Shown one piece after another: positions 54,001 through 61,816 of a stretch of 64,000 nt of DNA. This DNA comes from JBGSQR01 sp964509295 (GTDB taxonomy: Bacteria > Desulfobacterota > Desulfuromonadia > Geobacterales > Pseudopelobacteraceae). Every line of letters starts with the position of its first letter. The first letter of the stretch is position 1. The notes beneath the pieces were generated by a model, which had not been told where the DNA came from, ran no database searches, and worked only from the letters and a program-made list of their open reading frames with translations. A program made the position numbers and the translations under genes. The stretch is taken from positions 1 to 64,000 of the forward strand of contig CAZDWS010000011.1 in NCBI GenBank assembly GCA_964509295.1. The letters are read 5' to 3'.

Positions 54001-54277
54001 TAACCTGTCTGGCCTTGATCAGATCGCCGCTGTCGTCTAGCTCCCGGACTACCACATTGTCAAAAACAAACGTGGGACCGATCTGCATTTTGAACTTACC
54101 ATTGGAGAAACTGACTTTACGATTGAGGGATTTTTGAAGTGTACTGATGATCTCATCACGATACTGATTGAGATCAATCAATTGCGGCAGAAAAACAGCG
54201 AGGCCAATCATCAGGGCGGTTCCATACATCAATAGCAGGCCCAGTAGTTTTACATATTTACGTTTCTGAATAGGCAG
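51050..54277 (-). CDS. AsmA-family protein, large
   Basis: A long protein (about 1,075 residues with the start chosen here): one N-terminal transmembrane helix, the AsmA N-terminal signature (FLPQLIDLNQYRDEI), then long beta-rich repeats expected of an AsmA/TamB-like lipid-transfer groove, and a C-terminal AsmA_2-type region. Such proteins span the periplasm and affect outer-membrane lipids. The first standard start codon (TTG 54232) would cut off the positively charged QKRKYVK and half of the helix. A CTG at 54277 restores both and has AAGGA 6 bases upstream, so CTG is my choice. Confidence 0.85.
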   Translation of the reverse strand: MPIQKRKYVKLLGLLLMYGTALMIGLAVFLPQLIDLNQYRDEIISTLQKSLNRKVSFSNGKFKMQIGPTFVFDNVVVRELDDSGDLIKARQVTIHLAVLPLLKKKVVLRDLLLDGAEVRLKRDPQGKLNIDDLLKPSGESYQIHLSRFKTTNSTFYWQDQAMDKQGLNAEVRNINMTLSKLSRGHKGSFKISAEIPAISGAACQVSLFGTAKIPDEGKSLMETDLNANCDIKQADPGRFWPYFGKYVPFGNTGGRVDLSGSFKGKPREFSSKGKLRLANVSIVWPTVFHHPVNPRVADLDYEIKLNKTSIEMPKLNFSADGFKVKGSCNLLDITSPDIHIKAKATTEPFILENLRQWIPYGIIAKDASQYIEEHVVGGVFRLESGILDGRASQIVTMEKGTNYNVLHIKGVVDKGIVSYGKNAPTFNNIKAGLELVGKDFILSRVTANYGGTPFKGEGRITDYPLNVPCQYPFQLEFIPKPAEVAWLARFVRADKLEFSGNSHLSLKGSGVIAAYKLSGDWDLKQAAYSFPGAIRKTSGMPNNLTFSAILGREETRLTSIFYSLAPLSLSATAQFKYGDNPYLGFELQTNKFLLGSSLPILTGWQDYQPRGRVQAHIAGSGNPEDFSAMDYSGTIDLNAFSFQPGEELKPVSNINGTVSFKGNSLETSSINVRYGSSMLNARGRVRSFKNPEAELLISSPQFYLKDASLVLPQADASINNLSANLFVKDEVYTVRYLNGQFNSTKFNVSGSYSGGNEPGGVFTVKSPNLDLDDLLLLSEMKGQDAEEEGPNANIKLKLNAEAGKFGKILFTNLNADISGEEGVFYLQSLNAFMYGGTLAAKGRVAPGASQGHRYGLNFNISKVNAEPLMAAFDLNRKITGTLSVDGDLTASGANMQEIKRSMLGNIRLRLDKGKLYQFSTLSKLFSILNVSQLLKFQLPDMVSDGMPFKRIRGSISVKDGIMTSQNLFINSDALNISIIGSSDIVKENLNLTIGVQPLQTVDKIVNRIPVVGWLLTGKGNAFLTAYFEATGSWSDPKVSAIPVKSLGEGVLNVFRRVFELPVSLFTDTGEVILGK

Positions 54278-54279
54278 AA

Positions 54280-55581
54280 TTATTCCTTTATGGGTATGAT
54301 ACGTACCCGTAGAATTGATGTCCGTGTTACTTCTTCACATACAAAAACAAATTCCTGCCATTCAACACTCTCGCCATGCAGAGGAAAACGTCCCAGAAGA
54401 TGAAGAATCAAGCCGGCCAACGTGTCATAGAGGGAATCCTCTTCCGGCTTTATCTGGATAATTTCTGCCAGATCGGAAATAGAAAGAAAACCATCCACAA
54501 TCAGGGATCCATCAGGTAGCCGCTGTATCAGCCCAAGTTCACCGGCATCATGTTCATCGCGGATCTCACCAAGCAGCTCTTCAATCAGGTCTTCCGATGT
54601 AACCAACCCGCTCAGACCACCATATTCATCAACAATCATCGCCATCTGCTTATGGCTGCGCTGCATCTGCTTGAGCAGATCGTTGACTTTTTTACTTTCA
54701 GGCACGAATACCGGAGCCTTCATAATGGCATTGATATCAAATACTTCACCGCTCACAAGCCTGCCGAGCAGATCCTTGCCGTGTACTACTCCGATTATAT
54801 TTTCTATTTCATCCTTGTAAACAGGATAACGGGAATACATATTTTCCAGCACCAGCGACACAACCTCGTCTCTGGTCGAGTCGATGTCAATACCAACAAT
54901 CCGAGTGCGCGGGACCATCACCTCCCGAACAGAAGTATGCGTAAATTCGAAGATATTTCGTATATATTCTTTTTCGGAAGAACTGATAACACCAAACTCC
55001 TCGCCCTCGGAAACAATATGCTGAACCTCTTCGCGAGTAATAAAACATTCTCTTTCAGAACTTATTCTTAAAAGCTTCATAACTGCTTTACTGGAGTAAG
55101 TCAGCAGGCTGACTGCAATAGAGCCATAACGTGAAAGTGCATTGATAGGCCTGGCAACTACAAGCGCAATACTCTCTGAATACTGAAGCCCGATTGCTTT
55201 CGGGACAAGTTCGCCGATAATCAGGGAAACATAGGAGACAAAAAAGACAACCAGCATAACCGCAATAGGCTCGGCAGCATGTTGCACAAATGCATACGGC
55301 ACTCCGGAAAGCAGTGGTTTGATTTTCTCAATCGCAATTGTTCCGCCAATTGCTGATGCTGCTGAACCTGCCAGGGTTACACCGATCTGCACTACAGCCA
55401 GAAGACGATGAGGATCCTGCTGAAGTTCCTCAATAATTTTAGCCCTGTCATCCCCTTCAACCAGCAGTTGAGCAATCCGGCTCTTTCGCACCGAGACAAT
55501 TGCAAATTCTGTACAGGAAAAAAAACCATTGAGCAGTATCATCAGAAAGATGACAACAATTTCAATTACTATTGTTTCCAA
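54280..55581 (-). CDS. HlyC/CorC (CNNM-type) membrane protein with CBS domains
   Basis: About 433 residues: an N-terminal DUF21/CNNM transmembrane domain (about 1-180), two CBS domains (about 210-330; MVPRTRIVGI and VNDLLKQMQRSHKQMAMIVDEYGG) and a C-terminal CorC/HlyC domain (about 345-430). The family is linked to magnesium or cobalt efflux. I choose TTG at 55581 because GGAGG lies 5 bases upstream; an in-frame ATG at 55593 would place this ribosome-binding site inside the gene. It precedes the AsmA gene with only two bases between stop and CTG. Confidence 0.9.
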   Translation of the reverse strand: METIVIEIVVIFLMILLNGFFSCTEFAIVSVRKSRIAQLLVEGDDRAKIIEELQQDPHRLLAVVQIGVTLAGSAASAIGGTIAIEKIKPLLSGVPYAFVQHAAEPIAVMLVVFFVSYVSLIIGELVPKAIGLQYSESIALVVARPINALSRYGSIAVSLLTYSSKAVMKLLRISSERECFITREEVQHIVSEGEEFGVISSSEKEYIRNIFEFTHTSVREVMVPRTRIVGIDIDSTRDEVVSLVLENMYSRYPVYKDEIENIIGVVHGKDLLGRLVSGEVFDINAIMKAPVFVPESKKVNDLLKQMQRSHKQMAMIVDEYGGLSGLVTSEDLIEELLGEIRDEHDAGELGLIQRLPDGSLIVDGFLSISDLAEIIQIKPEEDSLYDTLAGLILHLLGRFPLHGESVEWQEFVFVCEEVTRTSILRVRIIPIKE

Positions 55582-55745
55582 ATGATCCTCCATAATAACG
55601 GTTCATTTTCGCCTGTGTACAGCTAATTGTCAACCACCACATGGCCAAAGTATTACAATCTTACAAATTTAAACAAATATGACTCATAACGCGCTGTTCT
55701 TCCATATGTAATACATTAAAAACATTTTTTATACATGTTAACGCA

Positions 55746-55779
55746 AAAAAAAGCCTGCCGGTAAAAACCGGCAGGCTTT
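55746..55779 (-). terminator. Intrinsic terminator of the ribosomal protein operon
   Basis: On the minus strand AAAGCCTGCCGGT pairs with ACCGGCAGGCTTT, followed by TTTTTTT. It is 44 bp past the rplI stop codon. Confidence 0.93.
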
Positions 55780-55822
55780 AAATTAACTTAATTATGTATC
55801 ATCAAACAGCTGCAAGTGATTA

Positions 55823-56266
55823 CTAGGAAGCTTTAACAACAACCTTAAGTGTAGCTGTTACTTCTGGATGAAGCTTAACTTTTGCAGTAAACTCGCCAAC
55901 ATGTTTGATCGGCTCTGCCAGTACGATGATCTTACGATCAATTTCCAGCCCGTTGGCTTTCAAGAAAGCAGCGATTTCCATATTGGTAACGGAACCGAAC
56001 AGTTTGCCTTCAACACCAGCCTGATGAACAAGTTCAATAGCCAATGCTTCCAGTTTGGCTGCAATGTTTTTTGCTGACTCAGTGGCTTTCGCCTTTTTAT
56101 AGGCCATCTGGCGTTTAACATGCTCAAGCGCCTTGGCATTATTCTCGGTTGCCGGTACAGCGAAACCTTTTGGGAGCAGGTAGTTACGGGCATAACCCGG
56201 AGCAACCTTGACGATGTCACCGATGTGACCGAGATTCTCAACATTTTCCTTCAGGATGACCTTCAT
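55823..56266 (-). CDS. rplI: 50S ribosomal protein L9
   Basis: A 147-residue protein with the L9 N-terminal domain (MKVILKENVENLGHIGDIVKVAPGYARNYL begins it; GDIVKVAPGYARNYLLPKG is the signature), a long connecting helix and the C-terminal RNA-binding domain. Full family length. It is last in the rpsF-rpsR-DUF2232-rplI operon and has AGGAGA before the ATG. Confidence 0.98.
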   Translation of the reverse strand: MKVILKENVENLGHIGDIVKVAPGYARNYLLPKGFAVPATENNAKALEHVKRQMAYKKAKATESAKNIAAKLEALAIELVHQAGVEGKLFGSVTNMEIAAFLKANGLEIDRKIIVLAEPIKHVGEFTAKVKLHPEVTATLKVVVKAS

Positions 56267-56290
56267 ATTCTCTCCTTTTCAAGCCTGTTT

Positions 56291-57250
56291 TTACAGGTTT
56301 TCCTGTTTTCTGGGGGTGCGAAAATCACCCCACAGGTCAAATATACCGATTGCCGCCACCGGGGCTGCAATATAAGGTTGAAATACCAACATCAAGTAAA
56401 AAGCGACCCTCAAAGTCCTTGCCAGGCTGTTGCGATCAATCAGGGTCAAAACAACTGCCATACCCTGAATAAAATATAAAAGCAGCAGAATCACCAGCAA
56501 ATTCAAAGCGGGTGTTGTGATCATGGGGTTGCCGGACATCATGGAGAAACCGGCCAAAATTAATACCCAGATCAAATTTTCCGGATTTTTAAAATCCTTG
56601 AACTCACCTATTTCAGGTGCCGATTCGAACTGCCGACAGTAACGACCGGTCAAAAGCGCATTGAATCCGGCTATTGCGATCACAAAAACCGTAACAAAGG
56701 ATGGATAGGTTCTGGCAAACAGGTCAGCGGCAGTACCAAGCGTCTGCTTTACAGCAACCAGATCATCACCTTTAAATCCGCGTGTTTCGTAATAAGCAAC
56801 AGCCTTGTCAAAACTCTCTTTTATCAAAGAAACAATTAACTGATGTATATTCTGTTCACCGCTAAAATGAAACCCGGCCAAAACCAGCAGGCAAACCACC
56901 AGACTTATGGCGGTTGTCCAGGCGATTGTTCTGGCAGCCCCAACCCCTCTGGCAAGCAATTCCGGCATCAGCAGGGATATCAAACCAAACTGAACCAGAT
57001 AGAACATTGCGGTCTGGGTGTTAAAAAGAGCTGAGACCAGAAAGGTAGCAATAGCGACTACAAAAGCTTCCGCTCCACGACCAACACGAAAACGCGAATA
57101 AATGGCCGGAAACGGTACCAGCAGGCATAAAATTATACCTGCTGGCGGGATCAAAAAACACATGGCAAAAAGAATGGTAGTGACTGCAGCTCCAAAGACA
57201 GCCGGAAGAAGTTGCTGAACTACTGTCCCGTTTTGCAGCTTATCACTCAT
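56291..57250 (-). CDS. DUF2232 (YybS-like) polytopic membrane protein
   Basis: A 319-residue hydrophobic protein with about eight predicted transmembrane segments, beginning near residue 13 and ending near residue 310 (FDLWGDFR). Placement between rpsR and rplI is typical of the DUF2232/YybS family in Firmicutes and Desulfuromonadia. Its function is unknown; membrane transport or lipid roles are guesses. It lies 9 bp after rpsR and is clearly part of the ribosomal operon. Confidence 0.88.
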   Translation of the reverse strand: MSDKLQNGTVVQQLLPAVFGAAVTTILFAMCFLIPPAGIILCLLVPFPAIYSRFRVGRGAEAFVVAIATFLVSALFNTQTAMFYLVQFGLISLLMPELLARGVGAARTIAWTTAISLVVCLLVLAGFHFSGEQNIHQLIVSLIKESFDKAVAYYETRGFKGDDLVAVKQTLGTAADLFARTYPSFVTVFVIAIAGFNALLTGRYCRQFESAPEIGEFKDFKNPENLIWVLILAGFSMMSGNPMITTPALNLLVILLLLYFIQGMAVVLTLIDRNSLARTLRVAFYLMLVFQPYIAAPVAAIGIFDLWGDFRTPRKQENL

Positions 57251-57259
57251 ATGATGATA

Positions 57260-57562
57260 CTAAGGAAGCACGTGAGTAGATGCTACCGGCAGCAGGGCCA
57301 GATTGCGAGCACGCTTGATCGCCTCGGTAATCTGACGCTGATGAGCAGAACAGTTGCCGGAAATACGGCGTGGCACAATTTTACCGCGCTCAGTAATGAA
57401 ATAGCGCAATGTACGTGGCTCTTTGTAATCGATGGTCAGGTTTTTTTCTGCACAAAAACGGCATACTTTCCTGCGCTGAAAAGGACGTTTTCTGCGCTGA
57501 CCGCCAGGACCGCCGGGGCCGCTTGAAGGTCTCTGCTGGCTAGTTGGTCTTTCGTTGCTCAT
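57260..57562 (-). CDS. rpsR: 30S ribosomal protein S18
   Basis: A 100-residue protein with a glycine/arginine-rich N-terminal tail (about 1-28) and the S18 core: VCRFC, IDYKEPRTLRYFITERGKIVPRRISGNCSAHQRQI at its middle and KRARNLALLPV near the end. The tail is longer than in E. coli S18 (75 residues). It is second in the operon after rpsF; no ssb gene lies between, unlike in many Firmicutes. Confidence 0.97.
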   Translation of the reverse strand: MSNERPTSQQRPSSGPGGPGGQRRKRPFQRRKVCRFCAEKNLTIDYKEPRTLRYFITERGKIVPRRISGNCSAHQRQITEAIKRARNLALLPVASTHVLP

Positions 57563-57583
57563 AATATTATATCCTCCGGGGAA

Positions 57584-57961
57584 TTATTCGGTTACGGTTT
57601 CGTCAGCCTCAACTGCTTCGACAGCTTCCGGCTCGGCTACTGGCGCCTTTTTCTCGGCAACAGCTTTCTCAGGCTGATCAGTGATGTTGACGCTCTGGTA
57701 TCTGAGCACCTTTTCATCAAGTCTGAGACGTCTCTCGATTTCGGCAATCATTTCGGCTCCACCATTGCTGCGCAGATAGAGATAACGGCCTCTGGCGAAC
57801 TTTTTGATGGAGTAGGCCAGCTTCCTGACGCCCCAGTCTTCCAGACGAACAAACTCACCCTTCTTGGCTGTGATTACGTCCTGCATCTTGTCCGCAATCA
57901 CTTTGATTTCGTCCTCACCCAGATCTGGCTGAAGGATGTAAATCGTTTCGTACTTCCTCAT
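57584..57961 (-). CDS. rpsF: 30S ribosomal protein S6
   Basis: About 125 residues. The S6 fold starts MRKYETIYILQPDL and includes LEDWGVRKLAYSIKKFARGRY and a short acidic tail rich in Glu, Val and Ala. The ATG at 57961 has GGAGG 8 bases upstream; an in-frame ATG six codons earlier lacks one. It is first in the rpsF-rpsR-DUF2232-rplI operon. Confidence 0.97.
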   Translation of the reverse strand: MRKYETIYILQPDLGEDEIKVIADKMQDVITAKKGEFVRLEDWGVRKLAYSIKKFARGRYLYLRSNGGAEMIAEIERRLRLDEKVLRYQSVNITDQPEKAVAEKKAPVAEPEAVEAVEADETVTE

Positions 57962-58082
57962 TTTGCAATTCCTCCTCACGGTTTTCTAGCCCCGGTCTCA
58001 CCCGGAACAAGGAGATTCGGCCTTAGCCGTCCTTTAAAAGAACAGAATTTGTACTACGTTTTAAATAGATATGTCAATAAGT

Positions 58083-58961
58083 TTATTGCTTAGCGGTAAC
58101 GCGGAACTTATTGATAAGTCGCACGGGATGATAGGAAAGCTTGGCATTTCGTAACCCCGGCTCACCAAGATCCTGTTCACGATTAATATAGGTACAGTCC
58201 TTGAAAAGCCTGGCCGCAAACTCGCGATTAATTAGCTGAGCCAACCCTTCCATATAGGGATCCGTCTTTTCAAAATGACAAACAGCCGTATTGTCATTCA
58301 ATTTTTCGCCCAGGGAAAAAGCACTGACAATTCCTTCAACACGGATAACCAGACCTTGCAAACCCAGCTCTTCCAGCATGACAAGTGCTTCATCACAGGC
58401 CTCAAAATCAAAATTCACCGCTTTTTCCCTGATCCGGTTAACAGATGTATGCCAGACCAGAAGAAGTTTCCTGCATTCAGCAATGTCAGCAGAAGTCAGC
58501 AAATCAGTCTGATATTCATGGCGAGCGGTGAAGTAGCTGATACGATTTTTCTTTTTATGAAAGCGGTTACCGGGCAGAGTTGCCATTTCATCCCGCAGAT
58601 ACAGATAATCAAAAGAGTCCCGATCTTCAACACGCTCCATACTATCCATATCCAGACAGCCGGCTATGGATTCCTCATCGCCGAACAGCATTAAACCGTC
58701 ATCAAGCATCTTTTCCAATGCTGCAACCCCATCTCCCCCCAGAGGTGGCAGAAAATATTCACGGCCGTCATATCCCCTGCCAAATACAATAATTGACCCA
58801 TTCAGCATGGAGAGCTGATAGTTATGAACTTTGCGGAACAGATAAAGATTGGCAAAGGTAAGTTCGGACATCTGCGACTGAAACAGAATAAACATGCTGT
58901 CAAATAATGCCTTATCACTCAATTGCAATGGCCTGGCGGCAGGGTATTGAGGAATTTCCAT
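58083..58961 (-). CDS. DUF2156 (phosphatidylglycerol lysyltransferase C-terminal-like) protein
   Basis: A 292-residue soluble protein with a doubled GNAT-like fold. The C-terminal signature INREQDLGEPGLRNAKLSYHP is the hallmark of DUF2156. Related domains in MprF transfer amino acids from tRNA to lipids, but this protein lacks the membrane part, so the acceptor is unknown. GGAG precedes the ATG. It is a single gene between rpsF and the divergent aminotransferase. Confidence 0.88.
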   Translation of the reverse strand: MEIPQYPAARPLQLSDKALFDSMFILFQSQMSELTFANLYLFRKVHNYQLSMLNGSIIVFGRGYDGREYFLPPLGGDGVAALEKMLDDGLMLFGDEESIAGCLDMDSMERVEDRDSFDYLYLRDEMATLPGNRFHKKKNRISYFTARHEYQTDLLTSADIAECRKLLLVWHTSVNRIREKAVNFDFEACDEALVMLEELGLQGLVIRVEGIVSAFSLGEKLNDNTAVCHFEKTDPYMEGLAQLINREFAARLFKDCTYINREQDLGEPGLRNAKLSYHPVRLINKFRVTAKQ

Positions 58962-59034
58962 TGAGTTCTCCGTAATTCATTTGTATAAATGATCTGCTCA
59001 TATTAACAGAAATCAAACCACGAAGGGAACTTCT

Positions 59035-60228
59035 ATGGCTATTGCAAGCAAGATTGCCGGACACATTTCAAAATCATCCTGGATACGAAAGATGTTTGAA
59101 GAAGGCGAGCGCATGAGAACCGAGTTCGGCGCAGAAAATGTCCATGACTTTACACTGGGCAATCCGGATGTGGAACCACCTGCCGCATTTCAGCGTGAAA
59201 TGCTGGAACTGGCTCAGAATCCGCTTCCAGGAATGCACCGTTACATGAATAACGCCGGCTACCCGGAAACACGTGCAGCTGTGGCGGCTAAACTTTCCAA
59301 AGATTCCGGCCTGGAGGTCAAGGGTAGCCATATTGTAATGACCTGTGGGGCTGGCGGTGCCTTGAATGTTGTGCTTAAGACAATTCTCAATCCGGGAGAG
59401 GAAGTCATCATCCTGGCCCCTTATTTTGTGGAATACAAATTCTACATCGACAACCATGGTGGAGTTCCGGTTGAAGTATGGACCGACCGTGAGACATTTC
59501 AGCTTGATATCGACGCAATCGAAAAAGCGATTACGGCCAGGACCAGGGCGATCCTGATCTGCACCCCCAACAACCCGACCGGCGTGATCTACCCGGAAGA
59601 GAGCCTGCGTCAACTGGGCGACGTGCTCAAAAAAATCCATCAGCGCAACGGTCACTTGATCTATGTGATCTCTGACGAGCCTTATGCACGTATCGCCTAT
59701 GACGGCAAACATGTGCCCAACATCTTCCCGCTGGTGGAGAGTTCTATCATTGTTACATCGCACAGCAAGGACCTGGCCCTGCCGGGCGAACGGATCGGCT
59801 ATCTGGCTGCCAACCCGCGTATGGATACGGTCATGCAGTTCATGGAGGGGGCTGTTTTCAGCAACCGCGTACTCGGCTTCGTCAACGCCCCGGCTTTGAT
59901 GCAGCGCCTGGTGGCAAAACTTCAGGACGAATCTGTCGACATCAGGGAATATCAGGAAAAGAGAGACCTGCTGGTTAGGGAACTTACCGCCATGGGCTTC
60001 AGTATGGTCAAACCGGACGGGGCCTTTTACCTGTTCCCCGAATCACCATTGGCTGACGATGTGGAATTCGTCAAACTGGCCCAGAAACACCATATTCTGC
60101 TGGTGCCGGGGGCAGGTTTCGGCGCACCCGGATTCTTCCGTATCGCCTATTGCGTAGACAAAAAGATAATTGAGAGGAGCCTGCCCGCCTGGAGGGCATT
60201 GGCTAAAGAAGTGGGGCTGAAGGGGTAA
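59035..60228 (+). CDS. PLP-dependent aminotransferase, class I/II
   Basis: A 397-residue fold-type I aminotransferase. The PLP-binding lysine is Lys245 in TSHSKDLALPGERIGY; substrate/PLP contacts include CTPNNPTGV, SDEPY and the terminal FFRIAYC arginine. It resembles the aspartate/aromatic aminotransferase group, but exact substrates are not clear. GAAGGGAACTTCT precedes the ATG. It is monocistronic, with a terminator at 60263. Confidence 0.92.
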   Translation: MAIASKIAGHISKSSWIRKMFEEGERMRTEFGAENVHDFTLGNPDVEPPAAFQREMLELAQNPLPGMHRYMNNAGYPETRAAVAAKLSKDSGLEVKGSHIVMTCGAGGALNVVLKTILNPGEEVIILAPYFVEYKFYIDNHGGVPVEVWTDRETFQLDIDAIEKAITARTRAILICTPNNPTGVIYPEESLRQLGDVLKKIHQRNGHLIYVISDEPYARIAYDGKHVPNIFPLVESSIIVTSHSKDLALPGERIGYLAANPRMDTVMQFMEGAVFSNRVLGFVNAPALMQRLVAKLQDESVDIREYQEKRDLLVRELTAMGFSMVKPDGAFYLFPESPLADDVEFVKLAQKHHILLVPGAGFGAPGFFRIAYCVDKKIIERSLPAWRALAKEVGLKG

Positions 60229-60262
60229 CAGATACCGCTCGAACCTACTCCTAAATTACAGA

Positions 60263-60304
60263 AATCAAAAAGCCCTCCCGTTACTATAGGAGGGCTTTTT
60301 GATT
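60263..60304. terminator. Bidirectional intrinsic terminator
   Basis: AATCAAAAAGCCCTCC and GGAGGGCTTTTTGATT form a perfect 16-bp stem between the convergent aminotransferase and DUF2721 genes. Confidence 0.92.
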
Positions 60305-60318
60305 ATCTCTTGAACAAT

Positions 60319-60843
60319 TCAACTTTGTTTTTCTTTATTCTCCGCCTTGTCACACAAAAACTCTACAAAATCAATATGCTTGACTACAAAACTCAGATTA
60401 AACCGGCTTTCGTATAATAACAACGCGCTGGCTGCAAACAGAAACAGGCCGCCCACAACGGCAATCAAAGTCGGTATCCAGCCCTGTTCATTGCTGCCGT
60501 AGGCGATATTAAAGGCGATCGCCAGACTGGAGGCGATAAACAGCAAAGTTGAAAAATAGAGGGAAAACATTGATTTCTGGATCAGGCTGGCCCTTTTCCT
60601 TTGCAGAACAAGCTGCCCCTTCAGATACGTTAAACTCTCTTCCGGGTAACTGGTGCGGCTTGTCACCACATCCTCAATTTCCCTCTTAATAACATTTACA
60701 CGGTCGAAAATCCGTCCCAATCGCGTCGCCGTAGACAATATCAATGTGCCGCAGGCTGAAATCAGTACCACCGGAGTAATCATGGAGGCCAGAATGCGTG
60801 AGCTGGAAAGGGCTTCCAACAGATCTTTTTCGAGTAAGGCCAT
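60319..60843 (-). CDS. DUF2721 family membrane protein
   Basis: A 174-residue protein with about three transmembrane helices (about 18-38, 92-112 and 122-142) and a central polar helical segment with LGRIFDRVNVIKREIED, a DUF2721 hallmark. Its function is unknown. AGGGG lies about 9 bases before the ATG and just inside the short-repeat array, so the array forms its leader. It is last in the aguA-aguB run. Confidence 0.8.
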   Translation of the reverse strand: MALLEKDLLEALSSSRILASMITPVVLISACGTLILSTATRLGRIFDRVNVIKREIEDVVTSRTSYPEESLTYLKGQLVLQRKRASLIQKSMFSLYFSTLLFIASSLAIAFNIAYGSNEQGWIPTLIAVVGGLFLFAASALLLYESRFNLSFVVKHIDFVEFLCDKAENKEKQS

Positions 60844-60857
60844 TTTATAAACCCCTA

Positions 60858-60930
60858 AGGTTGAGGTTAAGGTTAAGGTTGAGAAATCTAAACCTTAACC
60901 TCAACCTAAACCTGCGAGCTAACAGCTCGC
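60858..60930. repeat. GGTTAA-type short repeat array, copy B, with hairpins
   Basis: AGGTTGAGGTTAAGGTT (60858-60874) and AACCTTAACCTCAACCT (60891-60907) form a perfect 17-bp inverted repeat. A second perfect hairpin GCGAGCT/AGCTCGC lies at 60914-60930, next to the aguB stop codon. A 16-bp spacer separates the long arms. Confidence 0.88.
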
Positions 60931-60931
60931 A

Positions 60932-61816
60932 TCAGTCTCTATACCTTTTTAAAATTTCACCATAGTCATCAATACGCCGATCACGCAGAAAGGGCCAGAT
61001 TCTACGAACTTTTTCGCTACGGGCCAGATCCAGATCCACCATCAGTATTTCTTCGTTTTCCCTGGTCGCCTCAGCCAGCATTTCTCCCTGCGGACCGGCC
61101 ACAAAACTGCTGCCCCAGAAATGGATCCGGTTCTCCTCATTATCCGGCGAAGATTCCAGACCAACCCGATTGACAGCCAGTACCGGCAGGCCGTTAGCCA
61201 CGGCGTGGCCGCGCTGTACGGTTATCCAGGCTTCCCTCTGCCGTTCCTGTTCATCTCTGGCATCTGCCGGATCCCAGCCGATGGCTGTGGGGTAGATCAG
61301 CATGTCCGCACCTGCCAGGGACATCAGTCTGGCAGCCTCAGGGTACCACTGATCCCAACAGACCAGCACACCCAGTTTTCCGACTGAGGTCTGGATAGGA
61401 TTAAAGCCCAGATCACCCGGAGTAAAATAAAACTTTTCATAAAACCCGGGATCATCCGGTATATGCATCTTGCGATATTTACCGGCAATAGTGCCATCAG
61501 CCTCAAACACAACAGCCGTATTATGATACAGGCCGGGTGCGCGGCGCTCAAAAAGCGAGGCTACGATTACCACCTTTAAACGGGCAGCAACGGCTCCGAT
61601 CAGATCTGTACCGGGACCCGGTATTGTCTCGGCCAGATCAAAAAGCTGCGGGTCTTCCACCTGGCAGAAGTATGGTCCTTTATGCAGTTCCTGCAGCAAT
61701 ATCAACTTTGCGCCTGCTGCTGCAGCTGACTCGACCATGGCGACGGTTTTCGCAAAGGTTTCGACCGGATCACCGGAATAGCTCTGCTGAATCAAGGCTA
61801 CCTTGAGTGTTGTCAT
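60932..61816 (-). CDS. aguB: N-carbamoylputrescine amidase
   Basis: A 294-residue nitrilase-superfamily enzyme. The triad is Glu43 (LLQELHKGPYF), Lys116 (YRKMHIPDDP) and Cys153 (LVCWDQWYPE), with flanks typical of AguB. It releases putrescine from N-carbamoylputrescine. The ATG at 61816 overlaps the aguA stop codon by ATGA, so it is preferred to an in-frame ATG/GTG-type start 24 codons upstream inside aguA. With aguA it completes agmatine to putrescine; no speA is in the window. Confidence 0.95.
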   Translation of the reverse strand: MTTLKVALIQQSYSGDPVETFAKTVAMVESAAAAGAKLILLQELHKGPYFCQVEDPQLFDLAETIPGPGTDLIGAVAARLKVVIVASLFERRAPGLYHNTAVVFEADGTIAGKYRKMHIPDDPGFYEKFYFTPGDLGFNPIQTSVGKLGVLVCWDQWYPEAARLMSLAGADMLIYPTAIGWDPADARDEQERQREAWITVQRGHAVANGLPVLAVNRVGLESSPDNEENRIHFWGSSFVAGPQGEMLAEATRENEEILMVDLDLARSEKVRRIWPFLRDRRIDDYGEILKRYRD

